The position numbers and the translations under genes were made by a program. Below are positions 1 through 33,328 of a stretch of 64,000 bases of DNA, one piece after another. Source of the DNA: Fistularia commersonii (taxonomy: Eukaryota; Chordata; Actinopteri; Syngnathiformes; Fistulariidae); assembly GCA_037954325.1 (NCBI GenBank), contig JBBMNZ010000036.1, positions 1,574,001 to 1,638,000 of the forward strand, written 5' to 3'. The notes under the pieces were generated by a model. It was not told the origin of the DNA and made no database searches. It saw nothing but the letters and a program-made list of their open reading frames with translations. Every line of letters starts with the position of its first letter. Positions within the stretch are counted from its first letter, which is position 1.

Positions 1-485
1 AGACTTGTGAGGAGTCGGTGCATTACTTCTCGGTTTCTTTTTGTGTTTTCTTTTGCTGTCGAGAATTGTAATTGTCTGTTCACGACTGCCATTTATGCCA
101 ACCAGCTTGAGCTTCGCTGAGAAAAAAAGCAGTTGTTGATCAGAGAAAAAACGGAAATGGAAAATAAAAAAGAACCAAAACAAAAAAGTTTCTTGTGTTG
201 TGTGAACAGTGTTCATATTGGTGCCTATTTAAAAAAAAGTCCAAATCCAAAGCGTGTCGTCCGCTGTATCCAGCCCGTGCTTTTGCGATGGCTCGGAGGA
301 GGCGAGCGGTGCAGCGCGGCATGACGAGAGGTAATGATGCTCTTTGATTTCCCATTATCTTCTCGCCGCGCTCCGCTGCTCGCGCACACACACCCTCCAT
401 CCTTGCAGAGGACATCCTGTCGCATCAGGCTGCCGGAGCCCAGGACTAATGGAGTCGCAGCATGCACATCATTATGTCAATGTGA

Positions 486-497
486 TGACCTTTGACC
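486..497. promoter_or_regulatory. DR1-like nuclear receptor half-site pair
   Basis: The 12 bases TGACCTTTGACC are the reverse complement of two direct AGGTCA-type half-sites spaced by one base. This is the DR1 arrangement used by HNF4 and RXR heterodimers. The motif match is what I see. Occupancy is unknown, and a match this short can occur by chance. Confidence 0.25.
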
Positions 498-2349
498 GGA
501 GGCGAGCTGTCACTAACACATCTTGCTGTGTTTAGTAGAAAAACAGAGGAAAATATCAAAATATCCCGTTTTTCACCTCTTTTGTACCTTCAAGAAACAC
601 TTTTGTATGATATCACTTTAAATCTTGTCGTCTGAGAGTTGCAATTTACAGCGTGAAATCTGAGCCAATGTCTTTTTTGTGAATCAATAGTAAAATGTTA
701 TCTAATTAATTTATGTTCTATTGACGTCTATGTGTTAAATATGAATTTCAGTTGACATGTAAAGCGATTCAGGTTATAAAGTCAACATTGGACTAAAGAA
801 AAGAACTCAGAACTAAAAAAAGGATTTGATTTTCTTCATTTATTGTCATTTTTCACCTTCTGCCAAAATAGCAGCATGTTTCCTTGTTTCTATTTTGTTC
901 CACAACGATGACAAAATGAGTTTTCTGATCACCGTTTGGAAGAGAAGAAATTCTGTAATTTTGGGTTAGCTAGTTCTGAATTTATAACTCTGTTTAAAAA
1001 TCCCTAAGGAACCAATTCACACGTCTTTCTCATATTTGAAAAAGAGAACTGTGAATCGAATCCCTTCGGTATTTAATGATCTATACATGATTGCTAACAC
1101 ATTTCGATCTAATATAAGGCAGTTTTTATCGTATTATTGATCGCTTTCCTCTTATAATATATAATCTAGTAGTGCTTTATGTGTATACATAATGTCTTTA
1201 AAATCAAAGTGCCATTAACAGATTCTTCATGTTACTTTGAAACATTCACTTGAATTAATTAAAGCAGTTGGAAACTGTGAAGGTCACCGACTGTCAGCTC
1301 CTCATCCCGTTTGACAGAGGATAAAATAATTTTGAGTAATAATGCATAACAAATAATAAGAATGAAATAAAAAGTCTTCACACCAGTGAGATGCTCAGAA
1401 TCCAGGTCACGACTAATTTCCATTTCATAGGAAAACTAGTAAGGCCAGGTATCCACAAAAACACTTTAGCCAGTCCAAATTAAAGGTTAATTCGCTAATT
1501 GTTTTATTATTGCTATTTCTTTTCTATAAGTTTTCCAATTAGTTTCCCTTGCTTTATTAAATGGTTGCCATTTTCCCTCTGTGGTGTTTTAAAAAGCTAG
1601 CTAACAATCATCGGCTAGCTGAGGCTACGGGTGTGACGTCAGTGCTCAATTAAGGATTCATTAGTCAAACGTAACTTTCTGCAGGTGGAAATTCGTCTTA
1701 CTCGAAACTATTGTAAAATCAAAAAAACAGAAACAAAAACGAGCCTTCTACTTTCACACACTTAACGGTAACTTTTCTGATTTATTTGAATCTGTGACAT
1801 CTTTATTCAAGCGGACTCACCTAACACAGCGAGTCGAAGCTCGCATTCTTCTACTTCTTCATCATCTTATTATTACTTTTTCCACTTCTGCTACTGCTAC
1901 TTCCCTCTGTTCGTCTTTGCTGCTTCTTCTCTTTCTTCGTTTTCGAATTATAACTCTAAAAATTTGATTCATCTGATAAGCGCAATAATGCAGGTTGACT
2001 TGAAACAAAGTCTTCGGGCGGCTCAAACCAGGCTGTTCTGCTGCCGGTAGCTGGGTAACGGCGCCCCCCGCAGGCCGCATCTATTACTGCAGCCGTACGT
2101 TATTCAGGTTTAAATTGCTTTATTTTAATACATTGATTTGAATTCACCGTCTAAAAATTCTAGTTTAAAAAAACCCATACGTTCCGCTTTTTATTTCCAT
2201 CGTTTTTAAGGCTGGTGCTGCGGTGTTTCGACGAGGAAACGATGGCAAGCATACCCTTTAGTGTCTGCCACAGAGTTAGTTTGACCTCAGATGTGTTGTG
2301 TGGAAAAAAGTACCACGCTCAAAACTGTTGCAATATTAAAAAAATAAAA

Positions 2350-2350
<1 letters not shown>

Positions 2351-2396
<46 letters not shown>
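2351..2396 (+). repeat. (GATA)n microsatellite
   Basis: About 11 tandem GATA units lie inside an A-rich stretch. This is a simple sequence repeat, probably polymorphic. Confidence 0.95.
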
Positions 2397-3214
2397 TTTT
2401 CAGGGCTTCAGAATTCACAATTTCAACGTTTTGGATGGGAATTGAGACAGATCGTTGGCGGGCAAGGGATTGAGCTGTCTTTAAATCCACTTATCATCAC
2501 ATTAAATTGTTTAAACTATTTTGTCAGTTTGACCGCAGCCCCAAGAGAATGCATCACCTGTCACGTCCGGCAGGGGGTAGCATAAGGCCACAGTCCACAG
2601 CGGGTTTAACCCAGAAAAAACTACAAGCTCCAGGTGAAACGTGTTGACGTGGAAGTTATGGCAAAGTTCTCCGGTTGTCAGGCTATATCGTGCCTGTCTT
2701 GATTTATTTTTCGTGACAATGTTTCAGCTCAAGTAAAAATCTGGTTTTTTTTATGTTGACCATTTGAGCCCAGCAATTTGAAATATTATCAGGGGATCTT
2801 TCCTATTTCCAGATAATATTTTTTCATATATTTTGGGCTAACGTTCACATTTTCATTTTTTCCTCGCTTTAAGGACCATTATTTAATTTCTTGATAATCA
2901 TGACCGTTTTTTTTGTTTTTTTTTACCCTAATGTTCATTTTTCCATCTGGAATTAACACAAAGCTTTTTCTTATTGGGTTCTGTGCAGATGTCTGGTAGT
3001 TTGGAGAGCTTTTTCCTCTTTGCATCTCAGACCACCAAATGTGATATATGTAGATCCACAAATTACCAAGTCAATTTTCAGTATCACATATTTGTTGAAA
3101 AATAGAACAAGGATATTAACCTTCTCAGGTGTCAGAATTCATGGCATACTTCCAAAATGTGATATACATACGATTATTATTCATTATTTCATCAAAACAG
3201 CATATCCTGCTCTC

Positions 3215-3450
3215 ATACCTTGGACTTGTCACCAATTGATCACAGGGCCACATGAAGAGAGAAAGAGCCATTCACCCTCTCATCCTCTCATTCACACATG
3301 TAGGCAATTTTGCCACCTGTTTGAAATTATTATTATCATCATTATTATAGTTATTACTATTATCCATTCATTATCTACTGCTTTCCCTACACTTAGAGTA
3401 GTTGGGGGCGAGAGGTGCAGTACATCCTGGACCACTTGCCAGTCGGTTGC
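3215..3450 (-). repeat. Relic of an abundant fish interspersed repeat
   Basis: Read on the minus strand, this carries the phrases typical of a repeat found throughout teleost genomes: a gggcgagaggtgcagtac-like segment, a 'gtcaccaattgatcacaggg' segment, and a run of cattcac units. Sense-orientation relics of the same family lie at 42115-42320 and 43365-43780. I cannot name its class from sequence alone. Confidence 0.5.
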
Positions 3451-3487
<37 letters not shown>

Positions 3488-3567
3488 TATTATTATATTA
3501 ATAATAATAATTAATAATAATAATTTATTATTATTAATAATTTATTATTATCATCATCATCATCATC
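3449..3567 (+). repeat. (TTA/ATT)n simple repeat
   Basis: About 120 bases consist almost entirely of ATT/TAT trinucleotides, ending in a (CAT)n stretch. Long open frames of Y, I, L or N across it are artefacts of the repeat. Confidence 0.9.
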
Positions 3568-4559
3568 GATATAATTATCATTCTGCATCATGGCTTCCTT
3601 GCTGGAAGACGTTCGATTTCGACATGTGACCTTTCTGACGTTTCTCCAGTTTCCAACGCGTGAATAAGAAAGTCCAGGTGAGCCGTGCCTCTTGTCCAGT
3701 GGTGGCTAAAATAGGCTCAACATGACCCTGAGTGCAGCATAGGTAATGAATTATTATTATTATTATTATCCCTTTAGTTGTCATTGTTATTTGCTGATTT
3801 TATTTATTTATTTTCTATTTTTTAGGCAGAGTTCAAAAACATTTCAGGACATATAGAGTAGATGAACGCAAAGAGGTTAACATGGGTCTTCTTTCAGCTT
3901 CAGGCATGTTGAACCGACCTGAGGACAAGCTATGAGGTGTATAAACAAATCATTTTTCACATCCATCCTTTGGCTTCTTTATATTGTTGAATAAGCTAGT
4001 TTCCTTCATTTTAGTAAGTGATGTCTGAACAAGGTGAACCTTGAAGAAAAGGACTTTCCTCTCAGGGGAATTCACATAAGTGACTTTACACTAGTTTAGT
4101 TTAATGGAGTTTAAAGAGTAAAATGTCCTGTTTTACTGGAGTGTTTACCCAGGTGTGAAATTTGAAGAGGAAATTAAGTTCTTTTGAGGCTCATGGACAG
4201 AGACAAGGATCCGCCTCATTACTGCTTCGTTTTCAAAACGATTCCTTGCAACTTTTGCAGTAATTTGCTTGTAAATTCCAGGTCATTTTTGGTTACATTT
4301 CAGGAAATATTTAGAGATCCAGTGTGTTTAGCTTACTTATTCCATTCATTCAAATAGCCGACTTTTATGTTTGGAAACAATTTAAAGCAATTGGTTTAAT
4401 TTTGAGGTGGTTCTGTTTAATAAAATACAGACAGGTTTAACTTTTTATATGTAATCAAACTGTAATATTTTGTTTGATCATTTATACCTCACCAGCTTAG
4501 TTCAGTCTTGCTTTAAATTCAACAAACAAATATCAAAATAAAATAAAATGAAATGAAAG

Positions 4560-4750
4560 CTGAAACGTAATTGAATTAGAAATACCTCATTGATCCCGCA
4601 GGAAATGGTATGATCCCAGATGCTTCATACAGGAAATGAGAATAAATGAGACAGGATGAACAGAAGTAGATAAAGATCATAAAATACGATGGGTTTAAGA
4701 TAAATATGTGACCAGGGCAAAATACAGCCAGGTTGAGTGTGAGACGGGAT
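4560..4750 (-). repeat. LINE 3' tail-like fragment
   Basis: The phrase 'cctcattgatcccgcagg' and the following bases resemble the reverse complement of the 3' tail of fish L2/Rex1-type LINEs, which read 'gggatcaataaagt'. Similar tails occur at 20217-20345, 35340-35405, 44224-44290 and at the end of the L2-like element near 48490. The copy is degraded and its ends are uncertain. Confidence 0.35.
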
Positions 4751-5246
4751 GGTATATTGTGATTTTATCATCGGCTGAATTAAACAGTCGGATGGCCACA
4801 GGTAAAAATGATCTCCCGGGAAAAATTAATCATAAATAAGAGCAGAGAAATAAGAGCAGGGCAAAATCTGGTCATTCATTCTTTTAAAGTGAGTTGGTGT
4901 AAAATAATTTTTTCTTTTTACGCAAAACAAAAAATAATAAAAAAAACTTTGTTAGTGTTCATTAATCATGTTGTGTGGTTCTGTAAATGTTTAGAAATAG
5001 GAGGTGCGTGTGTTTACTGTGACTCGGTCCGAGACCCTGGGTGCTGGGCGCCGGGGCCCGGGGAGGGGCGGGGGGTGACCCGCCGGGAAATCTGGAGGCT
5101 CTGCGCCATCAGTCCGCAGCGTGAATAATGTAGATCCTGGGGGAAATCCGGCACATAGTCCGTGAAAAAGAGACCTCATCCCGGGAGAAAGTGGAGGGGG
5201 GAGTGTAAAAACTCTGGCCTCGGAATACCTAACGTGACCCCCAGGG

Positions 5247-25946
<20,700 letters not shown>

Positions 25947-26510
25947 CGCCACGGAGCTCCAGGCTCCGCCCCCGAGACAAAGCTCTATTTTTATTTAAAG
26001 AAGAGAGTTTTTACAGAAGAATCTATTGAGAATCTATAAACGTCCTCGGAGCCGAAGTTTATTTGGGATTTTTAAGTGATTTTAATACAAGATATTTAAT
26101 ACTCGTATTTTTTATTTTTTATTTCTGTCCGTTTATTTCATTTCAACCAAAGTGTGATGTGGAAAAAGTTTCTGCCTCCCTCGGTGTTTTATATCTCGGT
26201 GTTTATTTCTGTTGGCGGTCTGCCTCTGGGGGCGGGGCTATTTAAGTGGTGACACGTGCGGCAGGTCAGTCGTTTTTCTGGTGCAATAAGACGTCTTTTG
26301 TTTTGGGTTTTTAAATGTGAATAATTTCATCCAGTTTTTTCGCCGCCGCGGGATCAAACGTCGCTTTTACCGCCATCTTCATTCTGTAAATAGACGATGT
26401 AAATACGAGCGGCGACGTTTGCTTGACGGACTGTGCGCCGAGGCAAAGGGGCAGGTGTGAGATGTAGAGGAATGTGATGAAGAATAAAAGGATGGTGAAC
26501 TGGAGCCGCT
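25947..26510 (+). other. arid1b 3'UTR
   Basis: AT-rich DNA follows the TGA stop, ending near an AATAAA at 26483-26488 with a T-rich, GU-containing stretch beyond. The 3' end is inferred from the polyadenylation signal only. Confidence 0.5.
26483..26488 (+). terminator. Polyadenylation signal, arid1b
   Basis: AATAAA lies about 540 bases after the arid1b stop codon. No other AATAAA occurs between the stop and this site, although AT-rich variants do. Confidence 0.5.
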
Positions 26511-27665
26511 GCGATTGACGCTCTCGTCCACGTGGTCTTTATTATACCCGCAGTCACATGATCTACAGACAACATAGTCTATTTTGTTACATAAGAGTTG
26601 AAATATTTACACATTAAGCTCATTATTTTAGGAAGAAGTTGAGGAACAGGTTCTCAACTTCCTCCATGACTCTGCCAGAAAAGGTCATTTCAACTTGAGT
26701 CACCTGTTCAAATGAAGACAAGCTGAATTTCAGCATCATTAAATATTAATTTTGCTCATGTAATATTTTAGTCATATTTGACAAAAAAATGCTTGTTAGT
26801 GATAAACACCATTAAAAGCAGCGGTTTAAAATTTCAATCACAAATATAACAAAACTTCACATTTAGAATGTTCAATATTTATGTTGTGACTACAAACATG
26901 GACGCCTTCCACCGATGACATCACTCACAGCGGTTCTATCCTGTGTGTCGCCTCCTTGCGTCCGGCAGACATCAGGAAAGGTGAGGTTCCTCCGATAATT
27001 CCTTTTTTCAGGACATCTCGACCATCTCAGACACACTAAGTCAAATTGATATTTAGCCCCATTTTCCTCGAATATATTTTTAAATAAAATTCAAAGGTTT
27101 CTGTTAAAACTGAGTGGCAATTGTATGTATTTCAGTTTTGTTGAGGGAATAGGTTTTAGTTTAAACTTTTTAAATTCCTTTTAAATATTTGACGTGTAAT
27201 CAGTCACCAGGCACTTTATAGGCTAGAAAAACATTGCTTTTTTTTAAACTTCCTTTACTATATGAACATTTGCAAAGAAATATGCAAATATGTGCTCAGT
27301 TGTTAAATTCAGGGTTTTTAATCTAATTTATTTATCGCCCATTGTCAACAGCAGGAAAATGAAAGGTAAAAACGCTTGCTTCCATATATAACAAGATTTT
27401 TAAATAAACTTGATTGTTTTCCACTTAAGAAGGGGAAACAAAAAGTCACTGACAGAGTGATCTTGAAACGGCAGCTGATCTTAAATGCAGCCAGTTCTCA
27501 ACCAATCACAAACGCCCACTGCCCCGCCTTTAACAACGGCCTGTTTTCTCCAACCCTCCCGGGAAACTGTCCTGCAGCCTGAAGGGCCCCTGCAAGACGC
27601 CCTGCTGCCACCCGGCGACACATCAGAAGCCGGTACCCATGGCGACATAAGTGTCCGGCGTGCAA
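26511..27665. other. Intergenic DNA between convergent arid1b and tmem242
   Basis: This is AT-rich sequence with no recognisable gene or clear repeat. It should also hold the tmem242 3'UTR on the minus strand. The small open frames are not conserved-looking. Confidence 0.5.
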
Positions 27666-30600
27666 TCACTTGGACCCAAAGATGGACGTCCAGTCCGGGG
27701 ACTCAGAGCCGGCAGGAGGGTTCGACTTGGGGATGGGCGGGAACAGAGAGGCCATCTTGTGTCGGAACTCCGAGATCTAAAGATAATCAATCAATAAACA
27801 CTTACTGATCTTTCGTGAGTGGTTTTGTTATTGTTTCGCGAACGGGGACACCCACGCTGTGAACGCCCAGCAGTTTCCACACCGAGAGGCTGATCAGGCT
27901 AACGCCGCACCAGGCCCAGAGGGACCCCCAGCCCAGGGCCCGCAGGGCCAGGGACGCCCCCCCCTGGGGGACCGCCGCCGTCGCCGTGACACCCTGCGGA
28001 AGAAGCGATGTCATCAACCAATATCCAAAACGGGCTCAGCTAAGTTCTTCTAATTATTACTCCTGTTTACGTTAAAGATGAGATCGTGAGGATTGAATTC
28101 ACACCAAACTTTCCGATCAAATAGTTTATAGAGTAAACTATAGTAAATAACTCAGTAAATAAATGGTCTTCAATCTTTCATTCGGAAGAAAAACAGAAAA
28201 CCACATTCAAACCTAGATCAGGTAAAAAAAATTTTTAAAAAATTTAAGGTATATTGATATTATTTATTGACATATTTCCCCGCAATGGAGAGTGTGGAAA
28301 AGAGGTGGAGAAACATTTCCAGGCAGGTTAGAACAAGTGGAGGAAAAAAGAATATCAGCCAAACTGTAACGCACGTGTCAAACTCATGGCCTACGGGCCA
28401 AATGTGGCCCACCAGAAATTCGTAAAAGGTGTGATTGTCTAAAAATAAATAAGTCAAACACATGCATTGACCATAAACTACATTTCCCACAATTAACGCC
28501 GGTCATGTTACCCAAAAAGTGACGGCACCCCGAAATTAGATTGGAGTGCATCCACATCCAGGAAGAGAAAAGTTGATGCAGATGGAAGGCTGTTTCAAGA
28601 AAGATGGGAAGGCCAATACATATTTGTGTTTCAAGAAGAAAAACGGTACGTCTTTTTGTATCTTGAGGCAGCGTCGGTTGTCAACACGTAAAATCTGCGT
28701 CGGCATTTTGACAACAAAGTATGACAAAATTATCTTGCCTGAAAAACAACAAATTGTCTAAGAATTAAAAGATTTGAATGAGTAATGAATTCAGAGTTAA
28801 TAAACATTAAGCAGTAGTTGCATTTATTTTACATTTTGTTACATTTATACTGTTGCCTGTACACGCGGCCGTTTGAGGGCAACCAGGAAGCAGAGCTGAA
28901 GGCTGCAAAGATGGAGATGTTGAGGTTCTCTTTAGGAGCGAGGAGGGAATGAGTCCATCAGAGGGACAACACACTGGAGATAAAGTCAGCCTGAGACGGT
29001 CCAGACTCATACAGAGGAGGGATTCTGAAGATCTGGGTAGATAGATGCTGAGGTTGGAGGTCCAAAAGACCACAGAGGGGATTTATGGAGGAAAGAGGAA
29101 GGAGGGTGGTGAGAGAGAGCAGGACGCAGAGGAGAGGGTTAGGTGAAGCCAGATGGTTCGCTGTGGTGACCTTTGAAAAGGAAAATTATTTAGATTTTTC
29201 CCCCGACTACTCGTTTGACTCACAATTCCCTTGTTTGGTTTAATTTTTACAAATTTACACGATTTTTATCAACTGCAGTCTCATCCTTTTCAAATGAGCA
29301 TGTTCATTTCGTTATCTAATATTGTATCCTTGTAACAAAAGAGATATTTGCTTTTCTATCCATTCATTTAAACCCGCATCATGAGGATAGGAATGTATTC
29401 ATTTTCGTTTCCTTCACTCGTTCACTCGCATCAAATATAACACTTGATTTTTTAACCCCGATCAAAGTGTTCAGGTGCGACGTGAGACGTCTCTCCCTCA
29501 GCGAGGTTTCTTCAGGAGGAGCAGAAACATGTTTGTCGCTGCCGACGTCGAAGCTGCTACGGTCTGTTTTGGATGTTCAGACAATAAGAGTCTGTGAAAG
29601 CAGCCAATGAGAACAAGCGTCCGATTGTCAACCTCGCTTTATCTCAGACTCCGACCCGCCGCCGGCGTCGCCTCTAATAGGATCCGATTCGCAGCCAATA
29701 ATCACTTAATCAGAGCCGCTGCTGCAAGTTGTGGGGAGTTTTATTTAGTTTAGTTTAAATCCTCGCAAATTTGCAAGAAATTAGATGAAAATTCTTTGAA
29801 AGAAGAAAAGGACTTGACATTTAAAAAGCAAATAAAAAAAAAAAAAATGACTGAGAAGCAGGAATCCTCCACGGTTTTAATATGACCCGAATGGCTAAAA
29901 ATAAAAAGCCAACTAAAAATAAAAATCTAAATGTAAGTACATGGAAATTAACAAAAAAACTGCCAGGGGGGCAATTCACTGAAAACCTGAAGAGATTTTA
30001 ACACAAAAAAATAACCTTGAACTTTGGAAAAGATGATGCCTTGATGAATGAGAGGTTCAATGGCCTGCATGAAAAAACAGATTTAAAATAGATAAAGGAT
30101 TGGACTTAAATGACTTCACTTCGTGAAATATTTCAATCTAAAACATGACAAAATGCAAAACAAGGAAAACTAAAACCAGTAAAAAAAATAAAAATAAAAT
30201 CAGAAAAAAATATCAACTGGTAGTCACAAGAACTCTTTCTACTAGTCACAACTGGTAGAACAAGAACTTTGAAATTTAAATAATTGAAATCACGAAAATT
30301 GCATCTAAATAACTCTTTCACACACACACACACACAAACGTGAGCATATATAGAAACTGAGAAAACAAATCAGGAAACTAAAATAACGAGGGTTTTTTCC
30401 TTTTTTTTCCCAATAATTAATTGCCTTTGAGAGGTCAATATATATATTTTTTTTATATATTTATATATATTATATGATTTTTAAGTAACTAATTTGCATT
30501 TTATTGCATGACATAAGTATTTGATCACATACCAACCAGTAAGTATTGCAGCTCTTACAGACCTATTAGTTCTTCTTAAAGAAGCACTCCTGTTTCCCAC

Positions 30601-32647
30601 TCATTACCTGTATTAACTGCACCAGTTTGAACTAATAACTTGTAGAAAAGGGACCTGTCCACACACTAAAAACAAAAAAACTCCAACCTCTCCACAATGG
30701 CCAAGACCAGAGAGCTGTGTAAGGACATCAGGGATAAAATTGTGGGATGGGCTACAGAACAATAAGCAAGCAGCTTGGTGAGAAGGCAACAACTGTTGGC
30801 ACAATTATTAGAAAATGGAAGAAGTTCAACCTGACGGTCAATCTCCCTTGGTCTGGGGCTCCATGCAAGATCTCACCTCACCTCGCGAGGCATCAATGAT
30901 CATGAGGAAGGTGAGGGATCGGGCCAGAACTACACGGCTGGACTTGCTCAATGACCTGAAGAGAGCTGGGACCACAGTTTCCAAGAAAACCAAGAGTAAC
31001 ACACTTCGCCACATTGGATTCAAATCCTGCAGCCCGCAAGGTCCCCTGCTCAAGCTAGCACTTGTCCAGGCCCGTCTGAAGCCATCTGGATGATCAAGAG
31101 GAGGAATGGAAGAAGGTCATGTGGTCTGATGAGACAAAAATAGAGCTTATTGGTCTAAACTCCATCCGCCGTGTTTGGAGGAAGAAGGATGAGTATAACC
31201 CCAAGAACTCCATCCCAACCGTGAAGCATGGAGGTGGAAACATCATTCTTTGGGGATCTTTTCTGCAAAGGGGACAGGTCGACTGCATCGTATTGAGGGG
31301 AGGATGGATGGGACAATGTATCACAAGATCTTGGCCAACAACCTCCTTCCCTCAGTAAGAGCCTTGAAGATGGGTCGTGGCCAGGTCTACCAGCATGACA
31401 GAGACCCAAAACACACAGCCAGGGCAACTAAGGAATGGCGTGCTTGCCCAGCGACTGGCCCGAAACCTGAAGGATCTGGAGAAGATCCGTATGGAGGAGT
31501 GAGCCAACATCCCTGCTGCAGTGTGTGCAAACCTTGTCAGGAAGTACAGGAAACGTCTGATCTTTGTCATTGCCAACAAATGAACCAAGCGTTAAGTTCT
31601 GTTTTTCTGATGTATCAAGTACTTATGTCATGCAATAAAAAGTAAATGCATTACCAAAAAAAATCATACAATGTGTTTTTCTATGTTTTTGTTTTAGACT
31701 CCATCACTCACAGTTGAAGAGTACCTATGATAAAAATGACAGACCTGAAAATTCAGCAGTGTATCAAATACTTGTTCTCCCCACTGTATTCATAAATAAA
31801 AACATTTGCAATAATTTAATTTAGTCATCCTTTTAGACTACATTCGGAGATATTCGTTTAAAAAAATAGATAAATACATAAATCAAAAAAAATAATCAAA
31901 AAAACATTTTGTATTAATGTGCGCCCACCTTGTTGAACCAGTCCGGGCTGCGTTTCTTCGCCAGCGCCAAAGTGGAGCCGAATCCCGCCAGCATCCCGGC
32001 GGAGGCCACCGTGGCCAGGAATGCCGTTCCTGCGGGTAAACGTGTGTGGAAATGTCATTTCAAACAAAAAACAACAATGTGGTAATTTGGTTTTGCTGTC
32101 CAACAGTGAAAATCTCGCGTGGGGCGCCGCGGGTTGGGGAAACACGGAGGACCGGAATTCAGAGGTAAATCCAGCGATTTAATATCTCGCAGAAGCCGGG
32201 GAGTGGTTCGGGGGAGCGCGAAAAACTGTTTTACGGGTGGAAAAGGGGAAAAAATTACAAATAATGCAAAGCCGAATTGGAATTCAATGAGAAAGATGGA
32301 CGATGATACTCAAATATAAGGGTTTAATTATTGTAGTCGATAGGAATTGTTTGTAACAGAATCTCACTGATGTTTGATGAATTTCAGAAAGTCGTCGCTT
32401 AGAGGATCCAAGAGAGGAAGAGAAATGTTAAATTGACAGATTTTCCAACGAAGTTTGGTGCAGCGCGACATTGTCGTGACCTCGTATTGTCGGAAAAAAT
32501 GGAGTCATGACCAACGAAAGGATCTGCATCTAGACCGTTGTCTCTTTCAGAGATAAACAAAGCTCTCATCTCGCCTTTTAACATCTGCAATTTGTCCTCG
32601 TCGCCACTTTCGGTCAATTCCACACTGTTTTCGTCCGCAGGCATCAT
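27666..32647 (-). CDS. tmem242: TMEM242, mitochondrial ATP synthase assembly membrane protein, four exons
   Basis: In humans TMEM242 is an inner mitochondrial membrane protein that works with TMEM70 in building the c-ring (rotor) of ATP synthase. Minus-strand exons are 32647-32575, 32029-31929, 27993-27856 and 27776-27666, giving 140 residues (human 141). Exon 1 encodes an acidic N-terminus ending DKLQMLKG. Exon 2 encodes the first membrane helix and its following loop ([19 protein letters not shown], then SPDWFNK). Exon 3 encodes the second helix ([18 protein letters not shown]). Exon 4 encodes the C-tail ([14 protein letters not shown]). Exon 1 was placed from frame and spacing; its donor is GC rather than GT. 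Intron 2 carries hAT, RTE and Tc1 relics. The position between arid1b and zdhhc14, on the opposite strand to both, matches human. Confidence 0.9.
28370..28790 (+). mobile_element. hAT transposon relic with BED-like N-terminus
   Basis: The element begins with gtcaaactcatggcctacgg and ccaaatgtggccc, the end sequence typical of many vertebrate hAT elements. About 28559-28730 reads in one plus-strand frame as [20 protein letters not shown], later LRRHFDNK. That is the start of a hAT transposase with its BED-type zinc-finger remnant, broken by stop codons. It is dead and lies in tmem242 intron 2. Confidence 0.6.
28860..29175 (+). mobile_element. RTE-type LINE 3' fragment
   Basis: Plus-strand phrases such as gatggagatgttgaggttct and the following gaggagg/cagagggg pattern match the C-terminal end of the RTE reverse transcriptase ORF. 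This is the same region as the minus-strand copies at 49226-49500 and 57960-58345. Stops and indels are frequent. Confidence 0.5.
30499..31788 (+). mobile_element. Defective Tc1-type DNA transposon
   Basis: Three overlapping frames (30815-31093, 31119-31358, 31250-31645) together cover a Tc1 transposase: the helix-turn-helix part ([20 protein letters not shown]), the catalytic start [10 protein letters not shown], then VKHGGGNI and later a DRDPKHTA segment. Frameshifts break the gene. The right terminus (tatcaaatacttgttctccc, near 31760-31780) is present. A perfect 20-base inverted pair lies at 30499-30518 and 31621-31640. The left outer terminus was not recognised and is probably lost. The element sits in tmem242 intron 2, antisense to that gene. 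Confidence 0.8.
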
Positions 32648-33303
32648 GTGTAACTGCGCCCGTCCTCGAAATGTGACCGGGTAGAAACAGAGCCGTGCGG
32701 AACCGAAAGAACCGTTCCGTTTCGGAGTCCTCGTCAAAAGCGACGACGTCTAGTAAATAATATTTATTTCTTGATTATTTTTCACATTGGCAAATGTACT
32801 AGCTCGTATTTTGACATTTATTTGTAACACACTTCAAATGTGAAATTGTGGCATCGGTGCATAATGAATTAGAGATCGTCAATATGACGAATTTCGGTCA
32901 AAGGAGACAAAAATGAAGAGGTCTTACTCGAAGCAACAATTAGTAACTTGTTTTAAATTTGGATTTTCAAAGCCTCAACTGTTATTTGCGTGCTTGAAAT
33001 TAATAACATAGTACAATTGTTTGAAAGTAATCAAAATGAATATACTATGGGTTCATTTATCTAAATACGCGATTTGAAATTTAGATTTTTTTGAGATTAT
33101 ATCTTACATTAATGACTGTGCTTTTCATTCTATATCAAGAAAGTCCAATAATTATGTGAGAAAATATGTGTTGTATTAGCTTTAATGATTTCCTCAATGT
33201 TATTGTTTTAATTCAATCAAGATATAGAGCCATGTAAAGAGAGTCTGGTGAATGTAATTAATGACGATAGATAAGCAAATAATTTTTTTATTTTTTTTTT
33301 TGC

Positions 33304-33328
33304 GGGGGGGGGGGGGGGGGGGGGGGGG
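33304..33328 (+). repeat. Poly-G run of 25
   Basis: A homopolymer of G sits between T-rich stretches. It is a likely G-quadruplex former and also a likely place for base-count errors in sequencing. Confidence 0.9.

Larger units (their letters stand above)
1..5246. other. Upstream intergenic DNA of arid1b
   Basis: I see no gene here. The DNA is mostly AT-rich. It holds a DR1-like site at 486-497, a GATA microsatellite at 2351-2396, a relic of a common fish interspersed repeat at about 3215-3450, TTA/ATT simple sequence at about 3449-3567, and a LINE-tail-like stretch at about 4560-4750. From about 5030 it turns GC- and CpG-rich, marking the arid1b promoter and 5'UTR. The short open frames in this stretch have no recognisable protein content. 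Confidence 0.6.

Noticed and set aside
3020..3629. 164- and 75-codon frames rich in I, Y, L and N
   Set aside because: They run through a TTA/ATT simple repeat and a fish repeat relic.
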